From Chaunax sp. Z400 (taxonomy: Eukaryota; Chordata; Actinopteri; Lophiiformes; Chaunacidae): 64,000 bases of DNA. The stretch is from positions 16,370,594 to 16,434,593 of the forward strand of contig CM075184.1 in NCBI GenBank assembly GCA_037577475.1. Reading direction: 5' to 3'. The notes under the pieces were generated by a model that was given only the letters and a program-made list of their open reading frames with translations, ran no database searches and was not told the origin of the DNA. How positions within the stretch are numbered: position 1 is the first letter of the stretch; the number at the start of each line of letters is the position of its first letter. This document shows positions 23,701 to 33,224 of the stretch, one piece after another. Made by a program: the position numbers and the translations under genes.

Positions 23701-26700
23701 ATTCAAGCTGCCTGCAGTCATCATCCTCTCAGCAGACCAGTGGCTCTCTGCACAGCCACAGCCACAGCAATGGTCACCACTTCATACACCATGTTCATCA
23801 CCCAGCACCACAGCCGCCAGGAACCCTGCCCTTTCAAGAACCGAGCTGCGCCGTGGAGCGACCCAGTGCACTGCCTGCACCCTGCACTGGGGTCAGCAGC
23901 AGCAGCAACAATAGTAGTAGCAGCAATACAGGCCACTACCATGATCAGGTATGCCCATTCAGTGGCCTCCAAGCTAATGAAATTGCTTATTGTTTTTATT
24001 AGCAGAGAGAGTCACCATTAGCAGACTTAACAGCTGATATCAACCATTAATCGTTGTGTGTATGTAAACACGGCCTTCCTAAGAAATAAAGTATTCCTCT
24101 CAGCAAAGCTTAGTAAATGTTGAAAATATACTTCTTGGCTGCCCTGGTAGCATAATATTTTAGGTACATGCCATATACAGTATAACCCCAAAGACTCATG
24201 CAGATTCCAGCCAGGGACATTTGTTGCATGGAATACCAACTCTACATGCAATGGTTCATCTGGTCACCTGTCTGTGGGTCAGCCTTGTTATCTCAGATCA
24301 GTGGGTCATAATTTCCTTTCAATGGCAAATATACGAAAAGAATTGTCATGAAGAACTAGTTTAGATATTGCCAGCAGAAGCAGAGCACATAATCACTTAA
24401 TTTCTAAATAGTATTAATGAGTTGTGAAGATCAAGCATTAATGTGTTTAAAATGGAAAACTACTAACTCTACTTAACTTTCTCCTCTACTTATACCTTCA
24501 CTACTCATCATTCCACATTTCCAACCCCCCAGTAACCAAAGGTCCAACACTTAGCCAAGATGTCTGTCCTAAAATTGCACAAAGGTTTCTCCTTCATATC
24601 ATCGTCTCTCATAAGGAAAAATCCTACCATGAAAAGATATTTAGTCATGTCCAAAAAAATAAAAATACTTGAATTGTGTATGACTTGTGTGTGACTGGGT
24701 CGTGATCTCAGAGGAAGACTTTCTTAATTATTCCACAGGAGAAGTTCATCCCTCTTGTTTCTCTTTAACGTCTCCCTTCTTTCCACAGCAAACGCTGCCA
24801 GTGGACCTGAGCAACAGCAGTGTTAGGAGCAGTGGAAATAGCGGGGCTAGTTTCCATGGCAGCACGTCGGCCTTTGACCCGTGCTGCCCGGGCTCCACCT
24901 CGCGGCCTCCTGCTTACGTTTCACAGGCCACCCCCGGACCCAGCCAGCCTGCTGTGGTGGACTCGTTCAGCTCCTCAATGGTGGCTCAGCCGCAGCCACA
25001 AACACAACCCCAGCCCTGCAGACATTACATGCACCCCTCCTGTGAGTACAACACCTTTGTGTAATAAACAAAAAAAAAACAGACATTTTCAAAAGGTTCC
25101 TTTATGATTTTTTCAAATGGTTTGCTTTATTCATCCTTTATCTTCAAAATTATTGTATATTAATTTTAATGTATTTCTATTCATTTTTTTAATCAAAAAG
25201 GAAGAAAAAAATGTCTTTTAGGAAATATCAGAAATACTCCTTTTCATCTAAGCCTGCTGGAGAGGCGTGTAAAGTATCTGTGTTTGATCGACAGCAGCTG
25301 GCAGGCTACCAGTGTACTGCTGTTACACTGTAGAGGACTAAATAGACAAAGCAAACAAACCTGTGCTACAGCCTTTTGTTGTTAATGGTATTGAAAACCA
25401 TGCCAGCATCTAACCAGACCCAAGTGATATTTGCAGATTTATTAATATCGTGTTAAATCTGCTGCAGCTGAGCATGTAAATAGCTATCTGACCTAAACTG
25501 ACAGGAGCAGTGCACTTTTCCTCAGTCAGTGTTTGTTTGGTGACTCTTTCAGCCAGCTGAGGTGCAGGAAAAGATGTGTTTTACTGTTTCTAGGTTAGAA
25601 AAGAAGGAGACATTAACAGGAAAGGTTGGTTGCTGTTTAATGTCACTGTTGTTATGTTATTCTTGTTTTGTGTTGTGTTGTGTAGCAGGCTGCTGTCTGG
25701 CTCAGTGTGACTGTGTGCCCTACCTTCGATAGAAGCTGAGGCTGCACAGTACCATGCAAATCTGTGCCGAAGTGTCTGTTACCTTTGGTTTTGGACTATT
25801 TTTGGGCCCTTAGTCTTTGCTGGTACACATGATCACCTCCCTCTTTTCTGCTGCTCCTCCTCATTAAACTGCTGCTTGGGAAAGTAGCAAGGAAGTCCAC
25901 ACCAAGAGGAAGAAAAATAAATTTAATGAATATTTATAAATGATATCTCACAAAGTGAACTCGGACTGTTTTGTCTTTGCCAGAAACATATCACATTAAT
26001 AAGAGAAGGTTTGTGTCAACAACAAAAAAAAGAAAAGGCTGGAATGACATCATCTCCCACATGATGAGTCAAAATATTTTTCTGCTAGCGAACCCTTTCA
26101 CCCTAATGCCTGAGGTGAAAACAACTGCATTTTTGTCATCTTTTTATAGGATGAGATTGGTGATATTTATGTTGATAGATCCCAGATATTACCCAACACC
26201 AAAAACAAATTGATTCTATTGGCAATGGGTTTTGGGGCTGACTGCCATAGACAGGCTTGACAAGTCAGAAATTGACAGTCAGACTCAGACATTGTTTGAT
26301 TTGCCATTTCAGGGGATTGTTTGTTATTGTTAACAGAAATAGAGTGAAAGTAAAAGAGAGTACCTGCAGCATTTTCCCTGACGGTTTACTGATTATTATT
26401 TTTACTGTTCTCTTAAACACAGATGGCCCTCTAGCACGCTCACTGCATCATCAGCCCTCCTCCGCCTGTCCTCATTCCCATGGGAACCCCCAACTTACAC
26501 CTCAGCCCCCTCCACAAGGCGATTATGTAATTCCCCACACTGTCACCATTCATCCCCCTCTGCCATCACACCCGTCAGGCCACGCCGTGCCCCCTGCTCC
26601 ACCCCCTTCCCTGTCTACCCACCACCTGTCCAGTTCAAGTGTCCCACTGGCCCAGTACCTGCCTACGGATCATCAGGCCCTGCCACACCATATACCGGCA

Positions 26701-29700
26701 CTTGGGGCCTCGGTGCAAAGGCTCCATCAACACGAGATTCTGCAGAGGATGGAGGTCCAGAGGCGTAGAATGATGCAACACCCCACGTGAGTACTGCCAA
26801 CAGCCAGCTAATATGTTTTTCCTCGATATTCAGTATTCAAATGAGTGCACAAGACAAAACTCCAGATGTGAACCTGTATTTTTCTCTACCTACAGACGAG
26901 CACATGAGCGTCCTCCTCCACACCCCCACAGAATGCACCCTAACTACGGCCATGGACACCACATTCATGTGCCACAAACTATGTCTTCCCACCCTCGCCA
27001 GCCTGAGCAGAGAACCGCATGGTCAGTATCAGAGCCAATGAGGCTTTGCAGATGGCTGGATTTAATCTAATATCAGCTAGTCAAATATTACACATTTTTA
27101 ATACGACTCTACAGTTTCTTGGTTTTATATTCACCTCGATGAGAGAAAGTTTGATCTAATAATGACTGATCCTTTGCTATGTGTTCATCAACAGGGAGCT
27201 TGGCATCGAGGCTGGTGTGACTGTGGCTCCGTACCCTTCAGGGCACCTGCACTCCCACCTGCCCCACTACCACCCTCCCCCCAGACTGCACCATTTCCCC
27301 ATCCCCTTCATGGTGAGATAAACCCTCAGCACACATGCATACATTAGCATAAATGAGAAAGAATCACTTTTATAAGAAGTCTGGCTTAGATTAATAGCGT
27401 TGGCTTCTTATTTACAGCATCGGTTATTTCAAGGATGGTTTGGTGAACCACATGAATAATTTATTAGCAATTAATAAAAACTCATCAGGCATTTCAAGTG
27501 CACACTCAACAAATCCACAAGCCTAGAGACAAATCCTGAGCAAATACAGCCAACATTATCCTGATGTTATTGCTTTTTTCCCTTGGTCACCCTCAAACAT
27601 TAGTTGTCAGTTATCAGTTTTCTCTTCTGCAGAATCGATGCAAGTGTATATAAAGACATGCTGCTGTTTTGCAACTGTGTTGAGCACATCCACAACTCAT
27701 CACAGCATGCACACTCAGAATTAGGATGTGGAGAAGTAGAACCAAATGATATGCAAGTGAATTTTGATGAAACATCTCAGCAGAGTTCATTAGTTTTAAT
27801 TTGAATCCAGCTATGGCTTTCATCACTACTAGAGATGAAACCATGAAAATTTAATATCCCAATTATAATGACCAAAATTATCACAGTTATCAGGACTATG
27901 GCAGCGTTCTAAAAATGTGCTGAAAATGTTCAAAAGGAACTGATACACACACACAGAAATCTTTTCACCAAGTTTCATATTTAAAAACCACAATTATATG
28001 AAGCAGTAATATACACTTTTTATTGGCATGGACATTAAAATAATAGGATAGCACCAGAGAGTTATGCATCAGGCAGCAAAATGCATCATGGCTTGGTGTG
28101 TCTTAGAAAGGGAAGGAGAGCTGGAGAGTTTTCAGTATATGAAAGAAAAATATGATCTTTTACAAAACTATACTTTACTATACTATTACAGAAAAGAAGT
28201 CCAGGCAGATCCTTCCAAGGAAGTGAATTGTGTGATCAAAATCATAAAGCATTTAAGGAAAATAACTTAAAATGAAATTAGCATTCAAATGCGTACGTAA
28301 GAGAGAAATCACAGAAGGAACTTAATAGGGAAACTGTAGAAGATGAAAACATATAAGATCCATCACACAACCACCAATTCTTGGATATGGAGGGAATTTT
28401 CCTGGACAAACTTGGTGCATTTCTTCATTACACCGAAGATGAAAAGTAAGCAGCCAAACCAACATCAGAAATGGCAGAGAGTGTGTGGATCATATGATGT
28501 AGATCACTCACATGGCCTTTGGAAATGGCAGAAAATAACTGTGTTTTGGGAAATGATATGTTAACTTTTCACAACAAATACTAGGATATAAGATTCCTAC
28601 GACTTGCAAAACACTTTATCACTGTAGTTTCACTGAAGAGAGAGTAATGAGGAGTGACGTCTGGTTAAAATACTGTTAGTCGTGATTAAAAACTATTACA
28701 AGGATCAGGGGGAGGGGTAGACAAAGGACCAATATCTGACAATTATTGAAGATATTTTCACAATGGTAAAGCTGACAAATGAAATAAGACTACAAAAACC
28801 ACAACTGGATGGAAAATGGAAAAATGGACAATTTACAAAACCAAAATTGTCAACACCTAAGAGGAAAAAAAATATGGACTGAAAGAAAGAAGGATAAGTG
28901 AGAGTATTTCCCAAGCACTGTTTGTTCTGTTACTGACACTGTTCAGTGTTATTGATCTTTTATTAATAAAGATTTAAGTGAAAAAATAACATAGCCAGTA
29001 CCTTATTTAAATATATTAAAACCCACATCACATATTAAGTAGTAGCAGTATTGGTACCAGTGTTCACATCATCTCTCTCACAGACACACAAACTTCTGTT
29101 ATAAGTGTCAGATTATAAATTCAGTGTAAATAGCTCGATCAACAACACTGCTGACTAGACAGCCTGATGGAAGGCTTATGTAATTGGCCACTGGAGCATG
29201 AGTTTGGGTTGAGTTTCTCCAAAAGTTGATTGTGTTTCAACTTATCAACGCAACTCTCGCGGTCTGCACCACTGCAGCCTAAACGCACCACCCACTCACA
29301 AAATGAATGGGAGGACTGGTTTTTGCCATGCCAGATTGGTTTGAATAAGGCCTGTCAAATGTGTGAAAAACATGATTTTCCTGGAACAACTTTTTTCCCC
29401 CCATACTTCAACTAAATATGTTGCATGTCATGTTTTCTTTTGTCCCCCCACAGCACACTGGCATATCTGAAGTGACCTACCCGCACATTCGGTACATCTC
29501 ATCTAGAATGACTGGCTTTGGAAGAACCTATGAGGTGAGCACTGTTTTTATTTTACAGTTACGTTTTTACTAGTCCTAAGACAAACCCAGCAAAGGTTAC
29601 CCTTATCATTCTGCCAATGCCATCATCAATATTAACTTTTTAATTACTTCACAACATGAATCATCACTATTTTCATACAGTAATCATGATTTTATCCTCC

Positions 29701-32700
29701 ACCAACCTATATGAATACGTTCCATTCATCCGTCCCGTCTGTTCGTCCATCTGATTTTGAAGAAGAATTGCAACTAACAGGCACAACTTAAATTTAACTT
29801 CTTTCTAAAGCTGTAATTCCTCAGTGAAATGCATACTCAGATCCACCCACGGCGGGCGATCCTGAGCATTTCATGCTTGTTTATTTGAAATATAATGGGG
29901 AATTTGTTAACATAGCTGTCAGGGAAAAGAGAAAACCGGATATAATACTATAGTGAATATGAGATACACTCACTCGGTTTTCTCAGAGCATTCAGTGGCA
30001 TTTCATGGTCTTCCTCAGTGCATGGAGTTAACATTTTGTTAAATTTAATACTGCTGTAACTCAAATGGCAAAGCAGATCGGCCATTAATCATAATGATAG
30101 TGGTTGATCCCCGAACTCCAGAGAGAATCACTTAGTCACAGGCTTTAACTAATATATTGATGGGAATTATAAATGAAAAGCCAAGCTATAGGTGTTAAAA
30201 AGCACCAATGCAAGGAACAGTCTCTCCAGGTGTGCTGCTCTTTTGTGCTAACGTGTTAACGTCCATCATTCTCTAAGCGGTTTGTTTATACTGCTTCCAT
30301 TCAGGACCTGCTGCATTTAGAGGAAAGACTGGGGACTGTGAACCGAGGAGCCTCTCAGGGAACAATAGAGAGGTGCACTTACCCACACAAGTACAAAAAG
30401 GTGAGGATTTTAGAGTCTTTGTTTGTAGTTATGTGTATTTTGCTGATTGAAATTTGTTGATACTGTATATAGTTGTGCATGTCTGTTACAGTTTATTCTG
30501 GGACAGAGTGCACATTGGTCTTTTGTGCTCATTTCAAACATCTGATGTTTTGCCAACATTTAGCAAAATACTGTAGTGTGTGAGATTGCAGCTGTGAAGA
30601 CAATGTTGGGGAAAATTCTCCTTAGAAGTTTCCAAATGTATTTAAATAAGCAATCTAACACCCTGCCACCCAATACAGAAGGTGTTGGAGAGAGACATTG
30701 ACCAACAGTTAACCCCTGAAGCTTGGGCATCTATTGGGAAAAATATGCACGCATCCCCAGAATCGGTGAGAAATAATGAACAAATCAATTTGGAAACATG
30801 TCTCTGCTCACATGTACAGTAGATGTTAGTATTAGTCTTGGGGGCCAGGGAATTCGGCTGTAGAATAACTTTAATTTGGATAATTGTGATTTGTTTAGCA
30901 TAGATTTAAAAGATTTCTGTTTTCAGGACAAAATGACCATTCTCTCTGTCCCCAAAACAATTTAATGTTTTGTACTTTGTATATGTATTTGTAAAGTTAG
31001 CACAATGTTGTAGCAGAGTAGTTTAATGTGTTAAACAGACAGTGGATTAATAGGAATATTAACCATATGTTATGAGTCTGCTGAGGCAGCTTTACTGATC
31101 CATCCTGCTTATTAAAAGTCACATTTCAAATGTTTCCAACCAACAGAGAAAGTTGCATGGTAAGCAAGACGAAGATGAGGGGGCAGACGAAGACACAGAA
31201 GAAAAGTGCACCATCTGTCTGTCAATCCTGGAAGAGGGGGAGGACGTCAGGTAAATAGCTCCTCTCCTGGGTATTTGTTTCTCACAGTTTTGAGTGTGTT
31301 CAATTATGCTTTCAGGGGTGTGTCTGTGTGTGTGAAAAACAGATGAGGGATGGCAGGTTTACTTTCATTTTGTGGCCCTCTCTTGAGATATCATTTGTTT
31401 TAAAAACCCAAAGGTACGGTAATCAACAGAAAACCCTAGAGTGCCTTAAAATTACTGGCCTCATGCCAGTTTTTTGGCACTCACTTGGGGTTTTTTAAGA
31501 GGGTTTTTCTGCCCTCTGTTGGTATAAAAGGAAGTAAATGATGAATGTCAAATAAGCATTTCAGTGAATAATTACAACAAAAAAAATCCAAATTATAACA
31601 CAATTTCTTTTCTTCAATCGTTGTGATCATAACCATTAAACACAGACATAGAATGTATAAAAGATAGATTTGTTGGTAAATTCTTCATTATATCGTCATC
31701 ATAAACTAGAACTAGAGCCACAATTTCCTTTCCTTCCAGTTTGAAGGCTTTGTTTTACTTCGCTTGTGAGTGAGGTATCTCTTTGCTTGTGATATCATTA
31801 CTATTTATTAAAAATGCAAGGAGTTGCCAGAACTTAGTAAAGATCTGAGGGCAGCAGTTTGTAAAGAATTTGAAATTACAATTAAAAACTTCTTGAACAT
31901 TTTTATATGGATACATTTGTGATATTTTATATTTTGATGAGTACAAATCACAAATTTCCTACAACAGCTGGACATTGCAACACATGTTGCCTAGATATGA
32001 GGGAATAGTGTATTTGCTGGGGACTATTTTCAGCTGTGGCTTTGGTGCTAGTAATTACAGCTGCAGGACAGTGTCTGTGATCGATTAAATCAAACAACGA
32101 TGCAGTGGCGGAGCTAGAATTTTTCGAAATCAGGGGCCACATTTTTTACAGAGGGGCCAACTATATGTCCAACATTCATGCACATTTCCTTATTCAGGAA
32201 AGATGTATACACAGAATATTTCAGTCATTCATTGTTTGCTGTTGGCTGCATAGCTTTTAGTAAAGACACACATAATTGAATATATTATGCAAATTGTGCC
32301 TTTTTCAAGCACATTGTGTACATCAAAAAAGTTTAGCAATTACTGAATTTTAAACTAGGATGCATAAATAAATATACTTTTTCCCAATTATGTAATACAT
32401 AAAATAATTTAAAATCTTTTTTTACATTAAAGAAAACACTTATATACTATATTACAGCATACACAACAGTTTAGAGGAGAAAAACTTGACACAGTCAAGT
32501 ATTCAAATTGTAAACAGACAGACGTTTGTGTTAGTAGGATAGATATATTGTTGTTGTTGTCTTTTCATGGTGTTTATTATGGTGTTATGACCTGGACATA
32601 AGGAGACAGACCAGGAGGAGCAGTTAACAAAATACTTTATTTAACCAAATCAAACCAAATCAAAATGTTACTTCTAACATGATATGAACAAACCAAGATG

Positions 32701-33224
32701 TAGGGTGCCTGTGGGAGGAGCAGAGAGAGAGAGAGAGTAATTAGTCTGCAGCCAGGCTTTAAGTAAACCAGCAACTAATGGGCACCACACAATCACCTAC
32801 CTGCAGAAAAAGACAGATTAGTGACATGTCACCCCCAAGTGGTCATAACAATGGGGCTTGTTGACAATATGAAAAATATAGACAGGCCCACAATAATTTT
32901 TTCAACAGGTAACAGATATTACATAATGACTACAAATCACAACAGGAACAGAAAGAGATCTGCAAGTAGACCAGGAGAAGAGCTGAGCCCCGCTGTGACC
33001 TGCCGATCATGAAAGTGATGTAGGATGATGAAAAGGAGTTAATTTGACAGCAGATGCATTTCAAAGGCTCTTTCTCATCTCTTCTGCCTCTGTGTTTCCC
33101 TACCAGACGCCTACCATGTATGCACCTCTTCCATCAGCTGTGTGTGGATCAGTGGCTCCTCACCAATAAGAAGTGCCCCATCTGCAGAGTGGACATTGAG
33201 GCGCAGTTGTCTGCTGAGAGTTGA
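9487..33224 (+). CDS. rnf111: RNF111/Arkadia, SUMO-targeted RING-H2 E3 ubiquitin ligase
   Basis: Complete coding sequence. Exons: 9487-10363, 14692-14824, 21576-21730, 23253-23447, 23566-23948, 24789-25041, 26423-26786, 26896-27021, 27195-27312, 29454-29534, 30305-30400, 31147-31250, 33107-33224; total 3003 nt, 1000 residues (human 994). The start is ATG 9487 with a full Kozak context; an in-frame TGA at 9439 precedes it. Arkadia ubiquitinates SMAD7, SKI and SnoN and so boosts Nodal/TGF-beta signalling; it also targets poly-SUMOylated proteins in the nucleus. Visible features: basic RRKRKGQQAGPS near residue 70; Lys/Arg-rich nuclear signal near 220-245; SIMs at VVVI 299-302, VEIVTV 327-332 and VVDLTV 380-385; Ser/His/Pro-rich middle; conserved RAHERPPPHPHRMHPNYGHG; NRG-TIER box 908-918; RING C948, C951, C966, H968, H971, C974, C985, C988 and W978. 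Every exon junction keeps frame, so the gene looks intact. Confidence 0.96.
11120..11180 (-). mobile_element. Possible hAT-type element end
   Basis: Read on the minus strand from 11169 the sequence is CAGGGGTCACCAATTAGAGG, then CCCCCAGGCCAAATCCGACC. This resembles the CAGGGGTC... / GGCCCGCGGGCCAAATCCG start of non-autonomous hAT elements common in vertebrates. No matching opposite end was found, so it is a fragment at best. Confidence 0.35.
11868..12090 (-). mobile_element. tRNA-derived SINE, minus orientation, degenerate
   Basis: On the minus strand a tRNA-like head near 12085-12025 carries a B-box-like GGTTCGATCC, followed by CCTTGAGCAAGGTACTGAA and CCCACTGCTCCTCAGAG, and ends in CCCCACAGGGACAATTAAGT. 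This is the layout of a widespread teleost tRNA-SINE (head, 'CTTGAGCAAGGCAC' core, 'CACTGCTCC' tail). It is mutated and shows no clear target duplication. Confidence 0.65.
13205..13440 (+). repeat. Dispersed repeat copy A
   Basis: It shares taaggtgactctgaag, tggtcatcttct and tagcata with 19811-19850 in the same order and direction, after a head with 'gtttgttcgcctgtaaacat'. Copy B is about 6.5 kb away in the next intron. The family resembles a common percomorph repeat ('tctgtttgt...tgtaaacattt'). Confidence 0.55.
13967..14170 (+). mobile_element. tRNA-derived SINE with target-site duplication
   Basis: The tRNA-like head carries an A box (tagcacagtggctagagc, from about 13978) and a B box (gggttcgattccgcc, about 14039-14053). 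A body (gtcttccctccactttccct, tcctgtcagctctttggctg) and a tail (aattaaaggcaaaatgcctg, then A-rich) follow. The flanks are direct repeats: aagagtagctgtaat at 13952-13966 and aagaatagctgtaat at 14171-14185 (14 of 15 identical). This is a teleost SINE with intact Pol III boxes, transcribed in the same sense as rnf111. Confidence 0.82.
14692..14824 (+). CDS. rnf111: rnf111 coding exon with SIM1 and SIM2
   Basis: 133 nt from TTTGCAG to TTCAG|GTGGGG, phase 1 in and phase 2 out. It encodes LDEDVVVIEATPAPAP and EINVTSTDSEVEIVTVGDG, the first two SUMO-interacting motifs, each a hydrophobic core flanked by acidic residues as in human Arkadia. Confidence 0.94.
16102..16122 (+). repeat. A21 homopolymer
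   Basis: Twenty-one consecutive A after ...gtgcaccc and before cgtttctg. It is not obviously the tail of an identifiable SINE or LINE. Confidence 0.9.
17272..17297 (+). repeat. (TTA)n microsatellite
   Basis: About eight TTA units, followed by gttttatagagggctgtata. Such tracts often mark the 3' end of LINE copies in fish; no LINE body is clear here. Confidence 0.8.
19600..19890 (+). repeat. Dispersed repeat copy B
   Basis: Same orientation as copy A (13205-13440), with shared taaggtgactctgaag / ctggtcatcttct / gtagcata at 19811-19850. Its head includes gtccatccgcttgtaatcat, parallel to the head of copy A. Confidence 0.55.
20701..20733 (+). repeat. Poly-G run of 33
   Basis: Thirty-three uninterrupted G, between atggcacc and atgtggc. 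It lies on the sense strand of rnf111, so the intron RNA carries it too. Confidence 0.95.
21576..21730 (+). CDS. rnf111: rnf111 coding exon with SIM3
   Basis: 155 nt from CAACAG to GATG|GTAAGA. It encodes GRHRLSTVIQPLRQNAGEVV followed by DLTVDED, the third SUMO-interacting motif and its almost invariant upstream stretch. Confidence 0.94.
21795..21830 (+). repeat. Perfect 18-bp tandem duplication
   Basis: gtttcaacacaggtgtca occurs twice head to tail (21795-21812, 21813-21830), about 65 bases inside the intron. Confidence 0.9.
21960..22389 (+). mobile_element. Decayed retrotransposon 5' part with Gag-like zinc-finger peptide
   Basis: A 45-codon frame (22252-22389) starts MSAKLIRVKRKSSTRPCPQ and contains C-x3-C-G, a D-H-H stretch and CPVCLG. 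This Cys/His layout is typical of the N-terminal Gag-like region of fish retrotransposons (DIRS- or LTR-type); the subclass is uncertain. The upstream 22.0-22.2 kb (gacgtcccgcctacacatat, cgtcaccacggacgtccttc) looks like the element's leader. The frame stops right after the motif and no polymerase follows, so it is a fragment. Confidence 0.5.
23253..23447 (+). CDS. rnf111: rnf111 coding exon (Ser/Thr-rich)
   Basis: 195 nt from CTGTAG to CACAGG|GTAAGA, phase 1 to phase 1. It encodes DLSVVPTTSGSIHP, a seven-serine run and ASTSELNDAPGPSTSCPGS, corresponding to the fast-evolving Ser/Thr segment after SIM3 in Arkadia. Confidence 0.88.
23566..23948 (+). CDS. rnf111: rnf111 coding exon (Cys/His-rich middle)
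   Basis: 383 nt from CACCAG to CATGATCAG|GTATGC. It encodes the hallmark AMPRLPSCCQQHSPCGGPS, then a His-rich run (HSHSNGHHFIHHVHH) and an ERPSALPAPCTG stretch, all in human order. Confidence 0.93.
23949..24788 (+). other. rnf111: rnf111 intron (23.95-24.79 kb)
   Basis: An 840-nt intron; nothing recognisable besides AT-rich sequence. Confidence 0.7.
24789..25041 (+). CDS. rnf111: rnf111 coding exon
   Basis: 253 nt from TTCCACAG to CCTCCT|GTGAGT. It encodes QTLPVDLSNSSVRSSG, FHGSTSAFDPCCPGSTSR and MVAQPQPQTQPQPCRHYM, each with a direct human counterpart. Confidence 0.93.
25042..26422 (+). other. rnf111: rnf111 intron (25.0-26.4 kb)
   Basis: A 1.4-kb intron with no repeat or exon that I recognise. 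Confidence 0.65.
26423..26786 (+). CDS. rnf111: rnf111 coding exon (Pro/His-rich)
   Basis: 364 nt from AACACAG to CCCAC|GTGAGT. It encodes LHHQPSSACPHSHGNPQLTP, DYVIPHTVTIHPPLPSHPSG, HHIPALGASVQRLHQHE and LQRMEVQRRRMMQHP. The last stretch is nearly identical to human. Confidence 0.94.
26896..27021 (+). CDS. rnf111: rnf111 coding exon (HERPPPHPHR)
   Basis: 126 nt from CTACAG to GCATG|GTCAGT. It encodes RAHERPPPHPHRMHPNYGHG, then HHIHVPQTMSSHPRQPEQR, among the most conserved parts of Arkadia outside the RING. The intron before it is only 109 nt. Confidence 0.95.
27195..27312 (+). CDS. rnf111: rnf111 coding exon
   Basis: 118 nt from CAACAG to TTCATG|GTGAGA. It encodes WELGIEAGVTVAPYPSGHLH, then HLPHYHPPPRLHHFPIPFM, matching the human ELGIEAGVT and HYHAPPRLHH blocks. 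Confidence 0.94.
27313..29453 (+). other. rnf111: rnf111 intron with L1 remnant
   Basis: A 2.1-kb intron whose second half (about 28.08-28.98 kb) is a decayed L1-type LINE, listed separately. No other exon is seen. Confidence 0.7.
28080..28985 (+). mobile_element. L1-type LINE remnant (3' end of ORF2)
   Basis: Three frames carry successive pieces typical of the C-terminal part of fish L1 ORF2: 28130-28180 (ESFQYMKEKYDLLQNYTLLY), 28390-28560 (WREFSWTNLVHFFITPK, then a C-G...DHSHGLWKWQK stretch and FWEMI), and about 28737-28850 (LTIIEDIFTMVKLTNEIRLQ, then KWKNGQFTKP). The last part ends near attaataaagatttaagtga. Stops and frameshifts separate the pieces, so it is dead. It is in the sense orientation of rnf111. 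Confidence 0.75.
29454..29534 (+). CDS. rnf111: rnf111 coding exon
   Basis: 81 nt, phase 0 both ends, from CCCCACAG to TATGAG|GTGAGC. It encodes HTGISEVTYPHIRYISSRMT, then GFGRTYE; the YPHIRYISS core is conserved with human. Confidence 0.93.
29535..30304 (+). other. rnf111: rnf111 intron (29.5-30.3 kb)
   Basis: A 770-nt intron. A weak repeat-like stretch near 29.69-29.76 kb (tcctccaccaacct...gtctgttcgtcc) echoes the dispersed repeats at 13.2 and 19.6 kb. Nothing else is seen. Confidence 0.5.
30305..30400 (+). CDS. rnf111: rnf111 coding exon (NRG-TIER box)
   Basis: 96 nt, phase 0 both ends, from ATTCAG to AAAAAG|GTGAGG. It encodes DLLHLEERLGTVNRGASQGT, then IERCTYPHKYKK. The NRG...TIER segment is the conserved block in front of the RING in Arkadia and its relatives. 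Confidence 0.96.
30679..30765 (+). other. rnf111: Candidate L1-derived cassette exon inside rnf111 intron
   Basis: 87 nt bounded by ATACAG| and TCG|GTGAGA. It is open in the rnf111 frame and phase 0 at both ends (29 codons: KVLERDIDQQLTPEAWASI, then GKNMHASPES). It resembles the L1 ORF2 segment just before the 'FFITPK' block seen at 28.4 kb. Human RNF111 lacks such residues between the NRG-TIER box and the RING. It is probably an unspliced LINE fossil, but its splice sites make exon use possible. Confidence 0.35.
31147..31250 (+). CDS. rnf111: rnf111 coding exon (RING, first half)
   Basis: 104 nt from CCAACAG to GTCAG|GTAAAT. It encodes RKLHGKQDEDEGADEDTEEK, then CTICLSILEEGEDVR. It contains zinc ligands C948 and C951 after an acidic linker. 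Confidence 0.96.
32100..32330 (+). repeat. Degenerate 'CAGTGGCGG' dispersed element
   Basis: It starts gatgcagtggcggagctaga, then caggggccacattttttaca and gaggggccaa. The CAGTGGCGG... start and 'aggggccaa' phrase resemble hAT-like non-autonomous elements in fish. The 3' end is unclear. Confidence 0.4.
32584..32849. mobile_element. Possible small inverted-repeat (MITE-like) element
   Basis: GTTATGACC at 32584-32592 is mirrored by GGTCATAAC at 32841-32849, enclosing 266 bp with no coding capacity. The terminal repeats are only 9 bp and no convincing target duplication is visible. Confidence 0.35.
33107..33224 (+). CDS. rnf111: rnf111 last coding exon (RING, second half)
   Basis: 118 nt after CTACCAG, ending TGA at 33222-33224. 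It encodes RLPCMHLFHQLCVDQWLLTN, then KKCPICRVDIEAQL and SAES. It supplies ligands C966, H968, H971, C974, C985, C988 and the E2-contact W978. The ligase active surface is complete. Confidence 0.97.

Larger units (their letters stand above)
31251..33106 (+). other. rnf111: rnf111 last intron with repeat remnants
   Basis: A 1.86-kb intron splitting the RING coding region. It contains a 'cagtggcggagctag' repeat head at about 32103 and a possible inverted-repeat element at 32584-32849. Confidence 0.6.
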
